Part shown: piece by piece, positions 31,640 through 42,617 of the stretch
Layout of the letters: every line of letters begins with the position of its first letter
How positions within the stretch are numbered: the first letter of the stretch is position 1
Source: Penium margaritaceum
Taxonomy: Eukaryota > Streptophyta > Zygnematophyceae > Desmidiales > Peniaceae
Length of the DNA: 64,000 nt
Direction of reading: 5' to 3'
Assembly (NCBI GenBank): GCA_023375785.1
Contig: SZWC01004807.1
Span: 102,350 to 166,349, forward strand
Made by a program: the position numbers and the translations under genes
Notes under the pieces: generated by a model
Database searches by the model: none
Told to the model about the DNA's origin: nothing
Seen by the model: only the letters and a program-made list of their open reading frames with translations

Positions 31640-34600
31640 TCGCAAAACGGTACCGGCATTACTGGATGGAGGAGCTTCTCACAGTTTCGTGAGCAATGAC
31701 ATGGTTCACAAGCTGGGTTTGCAGACTGAACCAGGGGTTTTTGAAGGAAAAACCATCGACAAGAGACTGCAAATACGAGACTACGAGAACCACTACAAAT
31801 ACAAGTGGGAGATCTACGGGATCCTGTCCAATGAGTGACCACAAAATCATTCTCGGACAAGATTTTCTCTATTGACACAATCCGCAGGTCGGCTGGAACA
31901 GCGGCGACGTCTACGTGGAAATCAATGGCACCAAGGAACAACTTCCGCATGTGGGACGGGAGACGACAGCTGAAGCAACAGAGGTGAAAGTTGCAGAGGA
32001 AGCCGCAGTTGCCAAAAAGTGACAACCTGTACAGACGATACCGCTCAACGTGGTAAAATAATTCATACAGCGAGGAGCTCGTGCGAGTCTCATACATCTC
32101 AAGCCAAGGAATTTGTAAGAGCTAACTCATCACCCTCATTGGCCTCATCAGCCTCATCGACATCAACAAAGTTTGTGATGGTACCCAGAGAGTTTGCACC
32201 ACTCATCCAAGAGTTTGGGGGCGTCTTCTGCAACGAACTCCCGAAAACCTCTCCACCTCAATGGGACATCGACCATTGCATCGAGCTGAAACCGGGCAGC
32301 CAACCCACAGTTCGAGGGGCCTATCAAATGAGCGATCATGAACTGACCGAGTTGAAAAAGAAGCTTTACGAGATGCTCGGTCAGGGGTTCATGTGCCCAT
32401 GCACGTCAGCGTAATATTCGTTAGAAAGAAAACTGGTTAAATGCGGATGTACATGGACTACCGCACGTTGAACGATGCTACCATCAAGAACCGCTACCCT
32501 CTCCCACGAGCCAAAGAACATCTCGAACAACTTCAAGAGGCTCAAGTTTTCACCAAAATCGACTTACGCAGCGGTTATCACCAGATTCGTGTGGCAGATG
32601 CCGACATCGGGAAGACGCCACTGAGAACTCGCTACGAGATCTTTGAGTTAACAGTAATGAAATTTGGACTTACTAGTGCCGTGGCGACGTTCATGGCGGA
32701 GATGAACCACATTTTCTGCCCATACCTCGACGATTTATTCGTGGTGTATCTCGACGACATCATGGGGTACAGTCGCACCCTGGAGGAGCACAATGGACAC
32801 CTTCGAAAAGTTCTAGAAGTTTTGAAAAAGAGAGATAGTTTTTGGAAAACTCTCAAAATGGGACTTCAGTCTCCGTTCGATTGAGGTTTTGGGTCACGTC
32901 ATCAATGACAGACGGATCACCATATAATGACAGCAGTCACTAATTGGCCGATGCGACCAACATTTGAGACGTTCAAGTTTTTCTCCGCTTCTACAATTAG
33001 TACCGGCGTTTTGTATAGGATTACTCCCGAGTGTCAACGCCTCTCTCCGACGTCACTCAAAAAGAAATTGAGTGGAGGTGGTGAGACAACGAACAAGAAG
33101 CATTCATTGCTTTGCGGAACGCTCTGACCTTGGCGCCAACCCTACGATGAGTCGATCCAACGATGGACTACATCATGGCTACGGATGCCTCAGACTGAGC
33201 CATTAGCGTGGTCCTCCTACAAGACCATAGCAACAGAGAACAACCGGTCGCATACATGCCAAGAAAACTGCGCGGACCAGAACTCAACTACGCCGTACAC
33301 GAGAAGGAGATGCTGGTGGCCATCCATGCATTTAAGACATGATGGTACAATCTCGAGTATCGCCGATGCATTGTACGTACCGACCACCATGCACTGAAAT
33401 TCTTGAAGACGCAACAGAACCTCAGTCAACGTCAAACCTGATGGATGGAGTTCCTTAAATCTGGGTTCGGCTACAATATTGAGTACCAGCTAGGCAAAAA
33501 CAATCCGGCAGACGCGTTCAGCCGCCGACCAGATCTGATGGCTGGGGCCGCAACGCTACAACTGTAGCAAGATTCGTATCTCGAGCACGAGGCTACAACC
33601 AGCATGGCCGATACAACAAGGCAAAACTCTGGTACGATGCACCTTATTGGCTGCGATGATTCAGCCGCCAGGTGACCGTTTCCCCGAACGAAGAGCTTCG
33701 CCGCATGCTGCTCGAAGAGTGTCACGGCACTGGTCCACGTGACCACTTTAGAGAAGACAAGATGCCGAAGAAGCTAGCAAAACACTACTGGTGGGACAAG
33801 ATGCAATCCAATGTGGGCAACTTCTATAAATCCTGCGACACGTGTCAGCAACAAAAATCCGGTCACACACGGCCACCCGGACTTTTAGAACTGCTCCCTT
33901 TTTTTACGGAACCATGGAATGACATCTCCATGGACTTTGTCACATCACTACCAGTTACACCTGAGGGATATGACGCTATCCTCGTGGTTGTCGATAGGTT
34001 TTCCAAAATGTCTCACTTTATTCCGACCACGACCATCGTCACCGCCGAAGGAACATCGGAACAATTTCCTAACAACATCGTGCGGCAATACGGCGTGCCG
34101 AGAACCATCACGAGCGACGGAGATGGTCGATTGACTAGCCGTTCTGGTGCAAACTGATGACTCGCTGCAGTAGTCAGATCCAGCTGTCAACGGCGTTCCA
34201 TCCTCAAACCGACGACCAAACCGAGCGGACCAACCAAACACTCAAAGAACTTCTCGAACATTATGCGAATCTCATGGGATGGATTGGGCACAAAAACTCA
34301 TGTTCGCCAAAATCGCATATAGTTCGGTAATCTCCACTGTAACAAGTAAAACTCCATTCTAAGTGGTGTATGGAAAGCTTGCCACCACACCAACCGGACT
34401 CCACAGTCAAAGCAACATTCCCACGGTTGAGGTCAAACGCCGCGACTTCTCCACCATCTGGGATGAAACACGACAAACACTTGCAAAGATGCAAGCGACG
34501 ATGAATCAAGCAGCTGACCGACATCGCAGCGACGATGTTTAACCAATGGCAACAAAGTTATTCTCAGCTCAACCAACATCAAACTAGGTGGACCCGATTG

Positions 34601-35012
34601 TTCGAAGCCCAAACCTTGATGGTTGGGATTTTTTAAGAATGAGCGCATGCAAACCCCCCTGGTTGCACAGCTCAAACTCCATGACACTATGCACGTTCAT
34701 TCGGTGTTGCATGTAAGCACACTCAAGCGCTACCGAGATCCCGGAGAGAACCCCGGCAGGGATGTACCTCTCCTTCCTCCTATCTAAGTGGACGAGGACA
34801 CAAAGTATGTCATCGAGGACGTCCTCGGCCATCGACGACCTGGCAAAACATCAGAGTATCATGTCAAATGGCACAGCTACAATGCCGCACATAACATTTG
34901 GGAACCCTACGACAACCTTCGAGATGTCGATTGCCTGATTGACAGCTAGTACCGCCGACACCGAGCCACATCTCTACGCGCGTTGGGACGTCGCGGCTAG
35001 AAGGGGGTTAAG
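31640..35012 (+). pseudogene. chromovirus B3 pol: protease, RT, RNase H, integrase, chromodomain
   Basis: This is the best preserved B pol. The protease loop is LLDGGASHSFVS (about 31655), where the usual DTG/DSG triad reads DGG. RT has RMYMDYRTLNDATIKNRYPLPRA (in parts) and YLDD near 32750. RNase H (about 32930-33540) has a frameshift. The integrase finger is CKSCDTCQQQKS-like (33830-33860), and the core keeps SMDFV, SDGD and QTERTNQ, so all three acids remain. The chromodomain at about 34790-34945 (VIEDVLGHRR, EYHVKWHSY, NIWEPYDNL) keeps its aromatic residues. Several stops and frameshifts occur. A polypurine tract AAGGGGGTTAAG at 35001-35012 abuts the LTR. Confidence 0.88.
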
Positions 35013-35765
35013 TGTTCCGTACCAGATGTACACGAGTCCCTAACCTTTCGGAGTGGGATTTTCACTCGCCCTTCAGAGAACCTTCTCAAAATTACTCACA
35101 ACTTTGACCACTTTTGAGAATCATCAACAGAAATGTCACGACCTTTCGGTCGACTTTTCGGCGAAGATGCATCTGGCATCTTTGCCGTCGATCCTCAAAG
35201 CCCCCCAAATTCATCGACGGAGCCTCTCGAATCCGACCACTCACGACGCAACTATACCTCATTTGTAACTCGACACTTCTATATATATGTTCGATCATTT
35301 TGACACTTATCAAAGTACACTTACCGCTGATTATGAATTGCTCAAGTGTCCCAAATTCTTAGTCATAATCTGCCTGGCCACTTCTATCTGTCCACCATCT
35401 ATGCTATGTTCGACACAACATTCACCATCTACACTATGTTTGGCATAACAAATGTCTAGATAGATAAAGATGCTTCTCACATCTTTGTCGTCGATCCTTG
35501 AAGCCCCTCGACCTCTCAGCAGAGCTTCTAAAATCTGACCACTCACGACGCGAGTCCACATGCATCGCTGGACGATCGACCCAACGACCTTGACTACACC
35601 CCATTCTTAACTCAACACTTGTATGTATGTGTTCGATCATTTCGACACTTGTTATCAAAGTACACTTAATGCTAGTTTCAAATTTCTCTAGTGTCCCAAA
35701 TTCTCAATCATGTCGCGCCTCGCAACTTCCACCTATTCACCATCTACGCTCCTGTCGGCATAACA
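35013..35765 (+). repeat. 3' LTR of B3 with an internal duplication
   Basis: Starts TGTTCCGTACC and ends GGCATAACA. The downstream half is present twice (about 35165-35450 and 35465-35765), each with the CTCAAGTGTCCCAAATTC-type block and an ACA end. It may thus be an LTR followed by a second partial LTR. A TATA box, TATATATATG, lies near 35281. Confidence 0.8.
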
Positions 35766-35823
35766 CCTACGTGTTGCACATTGCAACCAAAGCGCACTTT
35801 GTTTCACTTCCGGAAGTCAGAAC

Positions 35824-36136
35824 TGTGGTGATTGAGGGTCTCCGAACCTCAATCCATCCCGTCCAACCGCCCATAGGTCAGGGTCCCGTTCAAGCCATGA
35901 GGAGAGACCGGCCCGCACTACACTCCTCCCACCTAGGAGTGGACCCACCTTCGGCGTCCACAGAGGGACTCAAACCTTGGCTCTCTCATACCAATGTAAA
36001 AAATTGGTACGGGAAGCTTGGCCCATTAGGCCAAAAGCATGGTGATTGAGAGTCTCTGACCCTCGATTCATCCCATCCAACCACCCATAGGCCACGGACC
36101 CATTCAAGCCATGAGGAGAGGCCGGCCCACGCTACA
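35824..36136 (-). mobile_element. old TRIM-like miniature LTR element (left repeat truncated)
   Basis: Two related repeats, about 35824-35922 and 35995-36136, both end ...CTACA. They bracket a short spacer with a tRNA-iMet primer-binding site in reverse orientation (about 35982-35993, TCTCTCATACCA, 10 of 12). The same family has an intact copy at 58928-59279. No coding capacity. Confidence 0.65.
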
Positions 36137-36382
36137 AAAGAGATCTAAGCAAAAAGTGGAGTAAAGGAAGGACGGAGCGACTACATACCCAACATGTCCA
36201 AATTTTAAGCTGGCATGCTCGTGCCTTCTAATTTAGGAATGGCATGCCCAAAACGGACTAAATCAAAAGCTGCCATATCCACAGGTCGAAGAAAAAAAAA
36301 CGACGTATCCACAAAAAAGCTATGTCGTCGTTGCTTGAAATGCAGCATCAAAATGCTGATGTCATCATGCTCCTCAAACAAT
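36137..36382. other. unassigned sequence
   Basis: No gene, repeat or motif recognised. Confidence 0.4.
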
Positions 36383-36384
36383 GA

Positions 36385-37155
36385 CAAACCCCTCCTTTGA
36401 GGTGTTTGTGATTGTTCGAAGGAGGGGTTTACGTGAAGTTTGCAAGGGGGGCTAAGAAACTCCATGCATTGGAAGGGAATCTGATGGACCCCGCTACCGC
36501 GGAGCCCCGCTACCGCGGGGCCCAGCAGATGCTCACGTAGAAAATTGAACCCTGGACCCCAAATGCAAAGAGGGAATGGGTTTGAATTTTTTTTTCTGCA
36601 AACCAAGGGTGGTTTGTGTACCATAGAATAATTCCAAATCTTTCAATAGGTGATGTTGCTTGATCGCGATGACTTTTTTGTTACATGGTGAAATAGCTCA
36701 GATACACATAAAACACAAATCGTCACTCCAATCCGCCCAGTAGTGGTAAAAAAAATACTCAAAAGCACAGTCGAAAATCATGCTCGCTCGCGGCACGTGT
36801 CGACAGGCGAGCATGACAAAAAAACTGCATGCAGAAATCGCTCACACGCGAGAATCACGAGGGAGCGATGACAGAAGCGGTCATCGCTCCTTCGCGATCG
36901 AGCGAAAACGCCCTTCTTTTGTTTTGGAGAATTTCTTATAAACGCAAACCTGTTATTTTAACACACAAACCGCAATCAAACCCTACCCCGAATTACATTT
37001 GGAGTTTGAAGGTTTCATTTCTACGCGGGCTCTTACTTGGCCACGCGGTAGCGGGACCTTGCAGGTTCCCTTTCAACGCATGGGGAGTCTCGAACTCCCC
37101 TCAAACTCTAGAAAAACCTCCCCCTGCTAGTATCACAAACCCTTCAACGAAGGGG
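36385..37155. mobile_element. foldback-type non-autonomous element with long inverted arms
   Basis: The left arm (about 36385-36600) and right arm (about 36960-37155) are inverted copies with matching blocks in reverse order: a small hairpin containing AAACCC, ACTCCATGC, GGGAA, CCCGCTACCGCG, and a CTCCAAATG/CCCCAAATG block. The left arm ends in a 12-bp stem (36387-36398/36419-36430). The middle has no gene. Single arms of the same family occur near 43902-44110 and 51740-51935. Confidence 0.6.
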
Positions 37156-37775
37156 TATGTGTAGTTGCTAGGAAGATTCTTATGTGTGTTGGATGAAGCG
37201 GAGTGGAAAGAGACATGAAGCACGAGACACGCCATGGATGCGGTCGAGACTTTCTTAGAACCACTTGCAGCTTACACCAAGACAAGAATGAGTGAGGGGG
37301 AGCGAGCGAGGTACGAACACACCGGTGAGCACGGACCCACACCAAGCATCACGCTCGGTTGGGCTAGTGCCGCCACCCGGGGGTCGAGCCCGACCACTCG
37401 GAACATTCCGAGGGCAGCTACTCACCAGTGCTCGGTCAAGACTGGCACGGTTGCCTCCTAAGGATCAGCACCCGGGAAATAGACAGCTCCCCCAAAGCAC
37501 TCAGGGCAAGAGGGAAAAGAGGAAGGGCACGACAGTGAGAATGTACAAGCCCTACCAATGACCGCATCACAGAGTCATAGAGAAAACATGCAACGGTCAC
37601 ATATGTGCCACAAGGCACTCCTGGGTCCAGCAGTAGTGTGAAGGCATCAAAGGCTCCAGCCAGAACAGGCCCGCCTGAAGCTTCCCAGGTAGGACCATTG
37701 TTAATCTGTACATGTGTGTGCACAGCATGGGAAGCAAAAGGGCATAGCGTTGTGAGTGGCCAACGAAATTCAACA
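37156..37775 (-). repeat. 3' LTR region of copia C1 (outer edge not determined)
   Basis: The inner border is set at 37775 (plus-strand end TTCAACA), because the minus strand there reads polypurine CATGGGGGAG followed by TGTTGAATTTC. No partner LTR remains, so the outer limit is a guess. Confidence 0.5.
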
Positions 37776-37785
37776 CTCCCCCATG
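37776..37785 (-). promoter_or_regulatory. polypurine tract of copia C1
   Basis: CATGGGGGAG on the minus strand next to an LTR start TGTTG. C2 has the same arrangement at 44292-44301. Confidence 0.7.
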
Positions 37786-37869
37786 ACCACAAGGCAACCA
37801 ACCCACACACATGAGAGGACAACAAAAAGGGGGAAATCATGAGAGGTGATAGAGATGTACTAGAGCCGA

Positions 37870-40217
37870 TCAACCTGGATCATGCAGACAGATGAGACCG
37901 ACGGAGTAAACAGAACTTTTGAAGACATTACGACTTAAAGCCTTCATGAGAAATTCAGCTCTCTGAGAACGTGTGTCCACCCAAGCAACCTGGACGATGC
38001 CAACAGCAATACAGTCACGAACAAAATGGTGCTCCACATTGATGTGCTTGGTGTGTGAGTGATGCATGCCGTTATTTTTAGTAATGGCCTTTGTGCTTTG
38101 ATTGTCATAGCGCAGAGTGATGCAATGGATGGGTACACGCAGTTGTTTCAGCAAGCAACACAGCCAAATAGCCTCACATGTGCTTGCACCAGTAGCAACA
38201 TACTCAGCCTTTGCAGTGCTGCGTGCAACACACCCTTGTTTGCAACTTTTTGAGGAGACTGCAGTGCCACCGACCAGAAAGATGTATCATGTTCGACTGC
38301 AAGCATCAAAATCATGCGCCCACTCACTGTCTGTGAAGCCATCCACCACGACTGAGGGCTGTTCATAAAATTACAGTCCAATGTGAGGGGTGGAGAGCGT
38401 GTAGTGCACTACCCGCAATGCTGCCTCAAGATGACGCTCACGGGGGAACTGGAAAAACTGAGACAAAAAGTTCACAGGAAATACCACATCAACGCGGGTG
38501 GTCATGGCGAGATCCATCAAGGAGCCAATGACACGGAGGTAAGCGGTCACATTGACTCTCTCCCCCAATCTGGACACTTCTAGAGACTTCAGTGAGGACT
38601 GACCAGCGGGTGTCATGGGAGTGGACGACGTGGGGACTGATATGAGGAGCGAGGCAAAGCGCTCCCCCAGGCTGCGCTCATACACAGCCTGATGGACGTG
38701 CAGAGTGCGACGACCACAGTCACGTTCCAACTCCATGCCTAGAAAGACATGAGCTGGACCAAGATCCTTCATCTTATATGCCGCCAGGAGCAGGGTCTTG
38801 GCCACCGCAACAGATGCAGCGTCAGGAGAGGCAATGAGGAGGTCGTCCACGTACACAAGAATGGCGACAAGTGGCTTGGTGGGGGCACTGAGGAACAGTG
38901 CGGGATCCACAGTGCTCCTCTTGTACCACCCTTTTCAAAGGCAGATGTAATCTCTTGGTTCCAACAACATGGGGACTGTTTCAGGCCATAAAGGGCCTTG
39001 CACAAGTGCCATACTCGGTGTGTTCCATCCGAGAAGCCAGGTGGTTGCACCATATAAATCTCTACGTCCAACTTTCCATGGAAAAAGGCATTGTTGACAT
39101 CCATCTGCTCAAGCTCCCAATCATGCTAAGCGACCAGGCTCAGAAGAGCCCTCGCTGTAGTGTAGTGACCAACGGCGGTGAAGGTCTCGTCAAAGTCAAC
39201 ACCGGAGATTTGAGAGAATCCTTTTGCGATGAGACAAGCCTTGTACCATTCAACTGTGTTGTCAGGATTCCGCTTGCGTCGGTACACCCATTTGGCAGCA
39301 ACTGCTTTGTGACCCGGTGGGAGGTCGACAAGCTCGTACACACCATGCTCAGATAGTGCATCGAGTTCTGCCTTCATGGATTGCTCCCATTACGAGGAGT
39401 CTGAGGCAGTGCGGGCTGCTTGCATAGTCAGGGGTTCGGGAGGCATAGGAGACTGCCTAGCGGTAGCGAAGCACGATGCAACATACCCAGCTACAGATGA
39501 GGATAGATCTGAGTGGAACTCTTCCTTGACAAGAGAGTAGCAAAGCGTGGTACTGGGATGCATGAAAGGTGCTACTGTGGACAGGGAAGAGGTGGTAAGA
39601 CCCAGGGCACGGAGACCAGGGTCACCAGAGACAACGGGATGAGACTGAGAGGGAAGTGCTCGGAGGTACCGACAACAAGTGTAGGGTGAAACCGGTGGGA
39701 TCGACAACACACGCACGGAGGGAGAAGGAGCAGCATGGCGCGGCTGAAAAGACGGAGGTGGAGAGTCAACAGGATCCAACGGTTTAGAGAGAACTGGTGG
39801 CAGAGACATAGCACCAGTTGGAGGAACAGAGGATGAGGCAGTGGGTGAGGGAGCAGAGGGCTCAAGAGAGGCAGTATCAATAGAGTCGCAAGACGAACGA
39901 GTGGGAGGTAAGGCCAAAGGAGCAAAGGACATGGAGGGCAATGAGGGTAAGGATGAACTCCGCGTCGTCTCCCTATCGATAGAGGCAATCAAGGGACGCT
40001 CAGAGGGGAGAGCAGGAGGCCCAGAGGGCAGAGGACCACCCCCACCCCGAGAGGGCGGAGAGACGGACCCACCAAAGCGGGGAGAGTCACGCTCAAACAA
40101 GTGTTCAAAGAAGAGCGCATCACGAGACTGAAGGACGCGGCACCGGGTGGGGTCCCAGAAGCGCCACGCCTTAGAGAACAGAGAGATGCCCAGAAATATA
40201 CAGAGTCGACCACGAGG
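37870..40217 (-). pseudogene. copia C1 pol, 3' half: integrase tail, RT, RNase H
   Basis: Minus strand. The gene begins in the integrase C-terminal tail and a Pro/Ser-rich linker (40100-39390). RVT_2 follows (HGVYELVDLPPGHKAVAAKW, then MDVNNAFFHGKL and ALYGLKQSP) with catalytic YVDDLLIAS near 38850. RNase H ends in HTKHINVEHHFVRD near 38010-38060. A CAG-to-TAG stop is seen at 39126-39128, where the C2 copy still codes Gln. Other frameshifts lie near 38910. Gag, protease and the integrase core are absent. The element is cut at about 40217-40230, where a palindrome begins. Confidence 0.85.
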
Positions 40218-40218
40218 A

Positions 40219-40289
40219 GATAGCTTACCGCTCGCGGTAAGCTATCACCCATGAGGGCGAGCTCGCTCAAGCTCGCTGCCCTCATGGGT
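40219..40289. other. two adjacent perfect hairpins at the broken end of copia C1
   Basis: The first hairpin is GATAGCTTACCG, 4-base loop, and its exact complement (40219-40246). The second has 12-bp arms, ACCCATGAGGGC at 40247-40258 and its complement at 40278-40289, with a GAGC/GCTC-containing loop. The left arm of the first aligns with copia text in C2 (near 46966-46977); the right arm is its inverted copy. Confidence 0.75.
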
Positions 40290-42617
40290 GTTGAACAGTC
40301 ACCACTTGCCCACTAGTTTATCCCAGCCCCTATCTAGTCTTGTTTGAGGGAGCGCCCGGTGGGCACCACAGAAGTCCACCACACACAATGAAATTGTATG
40401 CACCCTCAAGGTGCTTGTGCAAGTCCCTATTGAAAAAGCCAAGGAACTGGCCATCGTGAAGCCGTCACGCCACCACTTGAGCAACGGCGTCAGCGCCGAT
40501 GTCCCTCCAGCATGAGTCACCTGCGTCAATGCAGTGGGTGTGCAGCGAAGCCAAAGGTCACAACGTGTCTATGGCACATAAACCAACAGAGAGAGAGAGA
40601 GGGAGACAGAGAGACAAATAGGGTCGGAGTGGGAGGGAAAGAGGCGATAAGAGAGGGAGAAGGTGAGCAAGGGAGCGAGTGAGGACGACCAGAGGACGAC
40701 GAGAGGGCAACAAGAGGGGGAGAGAGGGGAAAGAGAGTGTCAAGAATGAGAATTTGGCTTCATAATTATTATGTGACCCACAAAAGGAGCGCTGAATGGT
40801 AGTCGTCCTCACTTCAAAATGGATGTATGCAAAGTTGATTGACAAAGAGACAATATAGCCTAAACAAAACCCATTGTGGTTTCTTGTGAAGATGGCAATT
40901 CCACATCTTTTTTTCTCATATTGTGTTAAAATGAAATCACAATCATTAGGACCCAAGTACAGATAGTAATTGGTCTATCATACATAAGAAGGATAAATTT
41001 GTGCCGGATGCCGAGTTTGACCCCCCTCTTGATGCGAACTACTACAGTTGAGATTCGTTTTTGGTTATTGCCATACCGCCTCCTGGTTGATCGAAGAGGC
41101 CTATTCTAGAAACGCCCTCCTATCGGATGTCAAAGTAATGGGGGGTTGAATGTATGGCCAAAAAAATGTAACATGGAGAAATGTGAGATAAAATTGGCAA
41201 TTGCTAGTATCAATTTGTCTGGCACCGGCTGAATCGATGCCTGCATGAGTTGACGAACCAGAAATAGACCATAGAAAACACTAGCCAATTAGAAGTGAGA
41301 ATCAAGTGAAAGTGGCGATGCCAGAGTGAGTCGCTTGTGGCACTCTTGCGGGTGCATCATTTCTGGGTATTGTTCCTTTAGACAGAAGGAAAGAGGGTGT
41401 GTGTTCGAGAAACATCTTCGAACCTGCCGAGAAAACAAAAAGGTCAACATCAATTAGAATCGTTGTTTACTCGGTCGCTAGAAGAGTACATGCGAGACTG
41501 GTTTCCAACGATAGCATGTCCGCGCATATCTATGGCTTCAAAATAGGCATAAACTAGACATTAAAATCCAAATTTGACATTCATAATTTACTAGCAACCA
41601 AAACACGCACCTACCATCGTCGCGATCTGGACCCGTCACTTCACGTCTATGTGAGTCACAAACCAAGCAGTTAGCATATAGTTGCTAGTGTAAGAAGTAA
41701 CCAAACACTTGAAAAAGAACCCTGAAAAACATTTCTTCTCATCCCTTTATGCAAACATGGTGGAAATAACAATGAATAGAAGGATAAAGTGTTGTATGCT
41801 TATTCTGGTCTTAGTCTCCACGCTAGGTCCCGCATGTGCTCTACGATTTCTATGGAGACCCTTTCTTTGGCAGCGCCCTAAACCGAATGCCGTTCTTTTG
41901 GCATTATCGTGTATAAAAAGGTGGCGACGTACCACATAATTGTCTCGGCACCGTTATTGAGGTCTTACAAGAGAGATAAAATACGTTGTTTAGGTGTCAA
42001 TGCCACCACGTTCCACAAACGGTAGAAATGTCCACACAACCACGTGACATGCCTTTTGAGGCAACCGTTCCATGATAGACTACAAAGCTAGCCCGATAGC
42101 CAGCTCACAGCCAATTTTTCCTTTGTTTGCCTTTGAGCTCCTACTTTCTAGCGCTTGCCAAAAAGAACGTTATTTGTCGTAGCTCTTTTCGTATTATTGT
42201 TTACATAGTTGTGCGACGTTGCAAAGCTTGACCATTTCTCATGTAGACTGCTCCACTCCATGTTGTGAGTAACTTTCTCTTCTCATGAACTCTCTACAGC
42301 GGCTGTAATCATGTTGAAGTCGTTTGAATGACTACACCGAATGCTACAATTATGGTTGTTACTTTATGCGCAAATGGAAAACACAGATTTTGACAAATGC
42401 CTCAAATCCATTTAGCAACATCAGTAGTAGCCGTTTGTTTGAAAATTACTTGTCCTTTGTCATGCCACAAATCACAAAACCGAAACGGGAGAAGTTTTCG
42501 CGTTCGTGAATGCGTCCAAACATGGACGCGTACCACTGTTGTTTCAACACCCCCACGATGCAGAATTTCTATCATGTATCGCTTACCTCCCAATTCACCC
42601 AGTTGCCTTAGCGTACC
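40290..42617. other. 2.3 kb without recognisable genes
   Basis: Only a purine-rich GA/GGGA low-complexity stretch at about 40588-40740 stands out. The short open frames have no family motif. One (41709-41939) has a hydrophobic segment after basic residues, but no other support. Confidence 0.5.

Noticed and set aside
36470-36525. CCCGCTACCGCGG repeats as a possible transcription terminator or regulatory operator
   Set aside because: They are arms of the foldback element, and the same block recurs in other copies with no adjacent gene.
41709-41939. 76-codon frame with basic start and hydrophobic stretch (secreted peptide-like)
   Set aside because: Short, no homology recognised, no promoter or neighbouring exon. 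Expected by chance in 2.3 kb of non-coding DNA.
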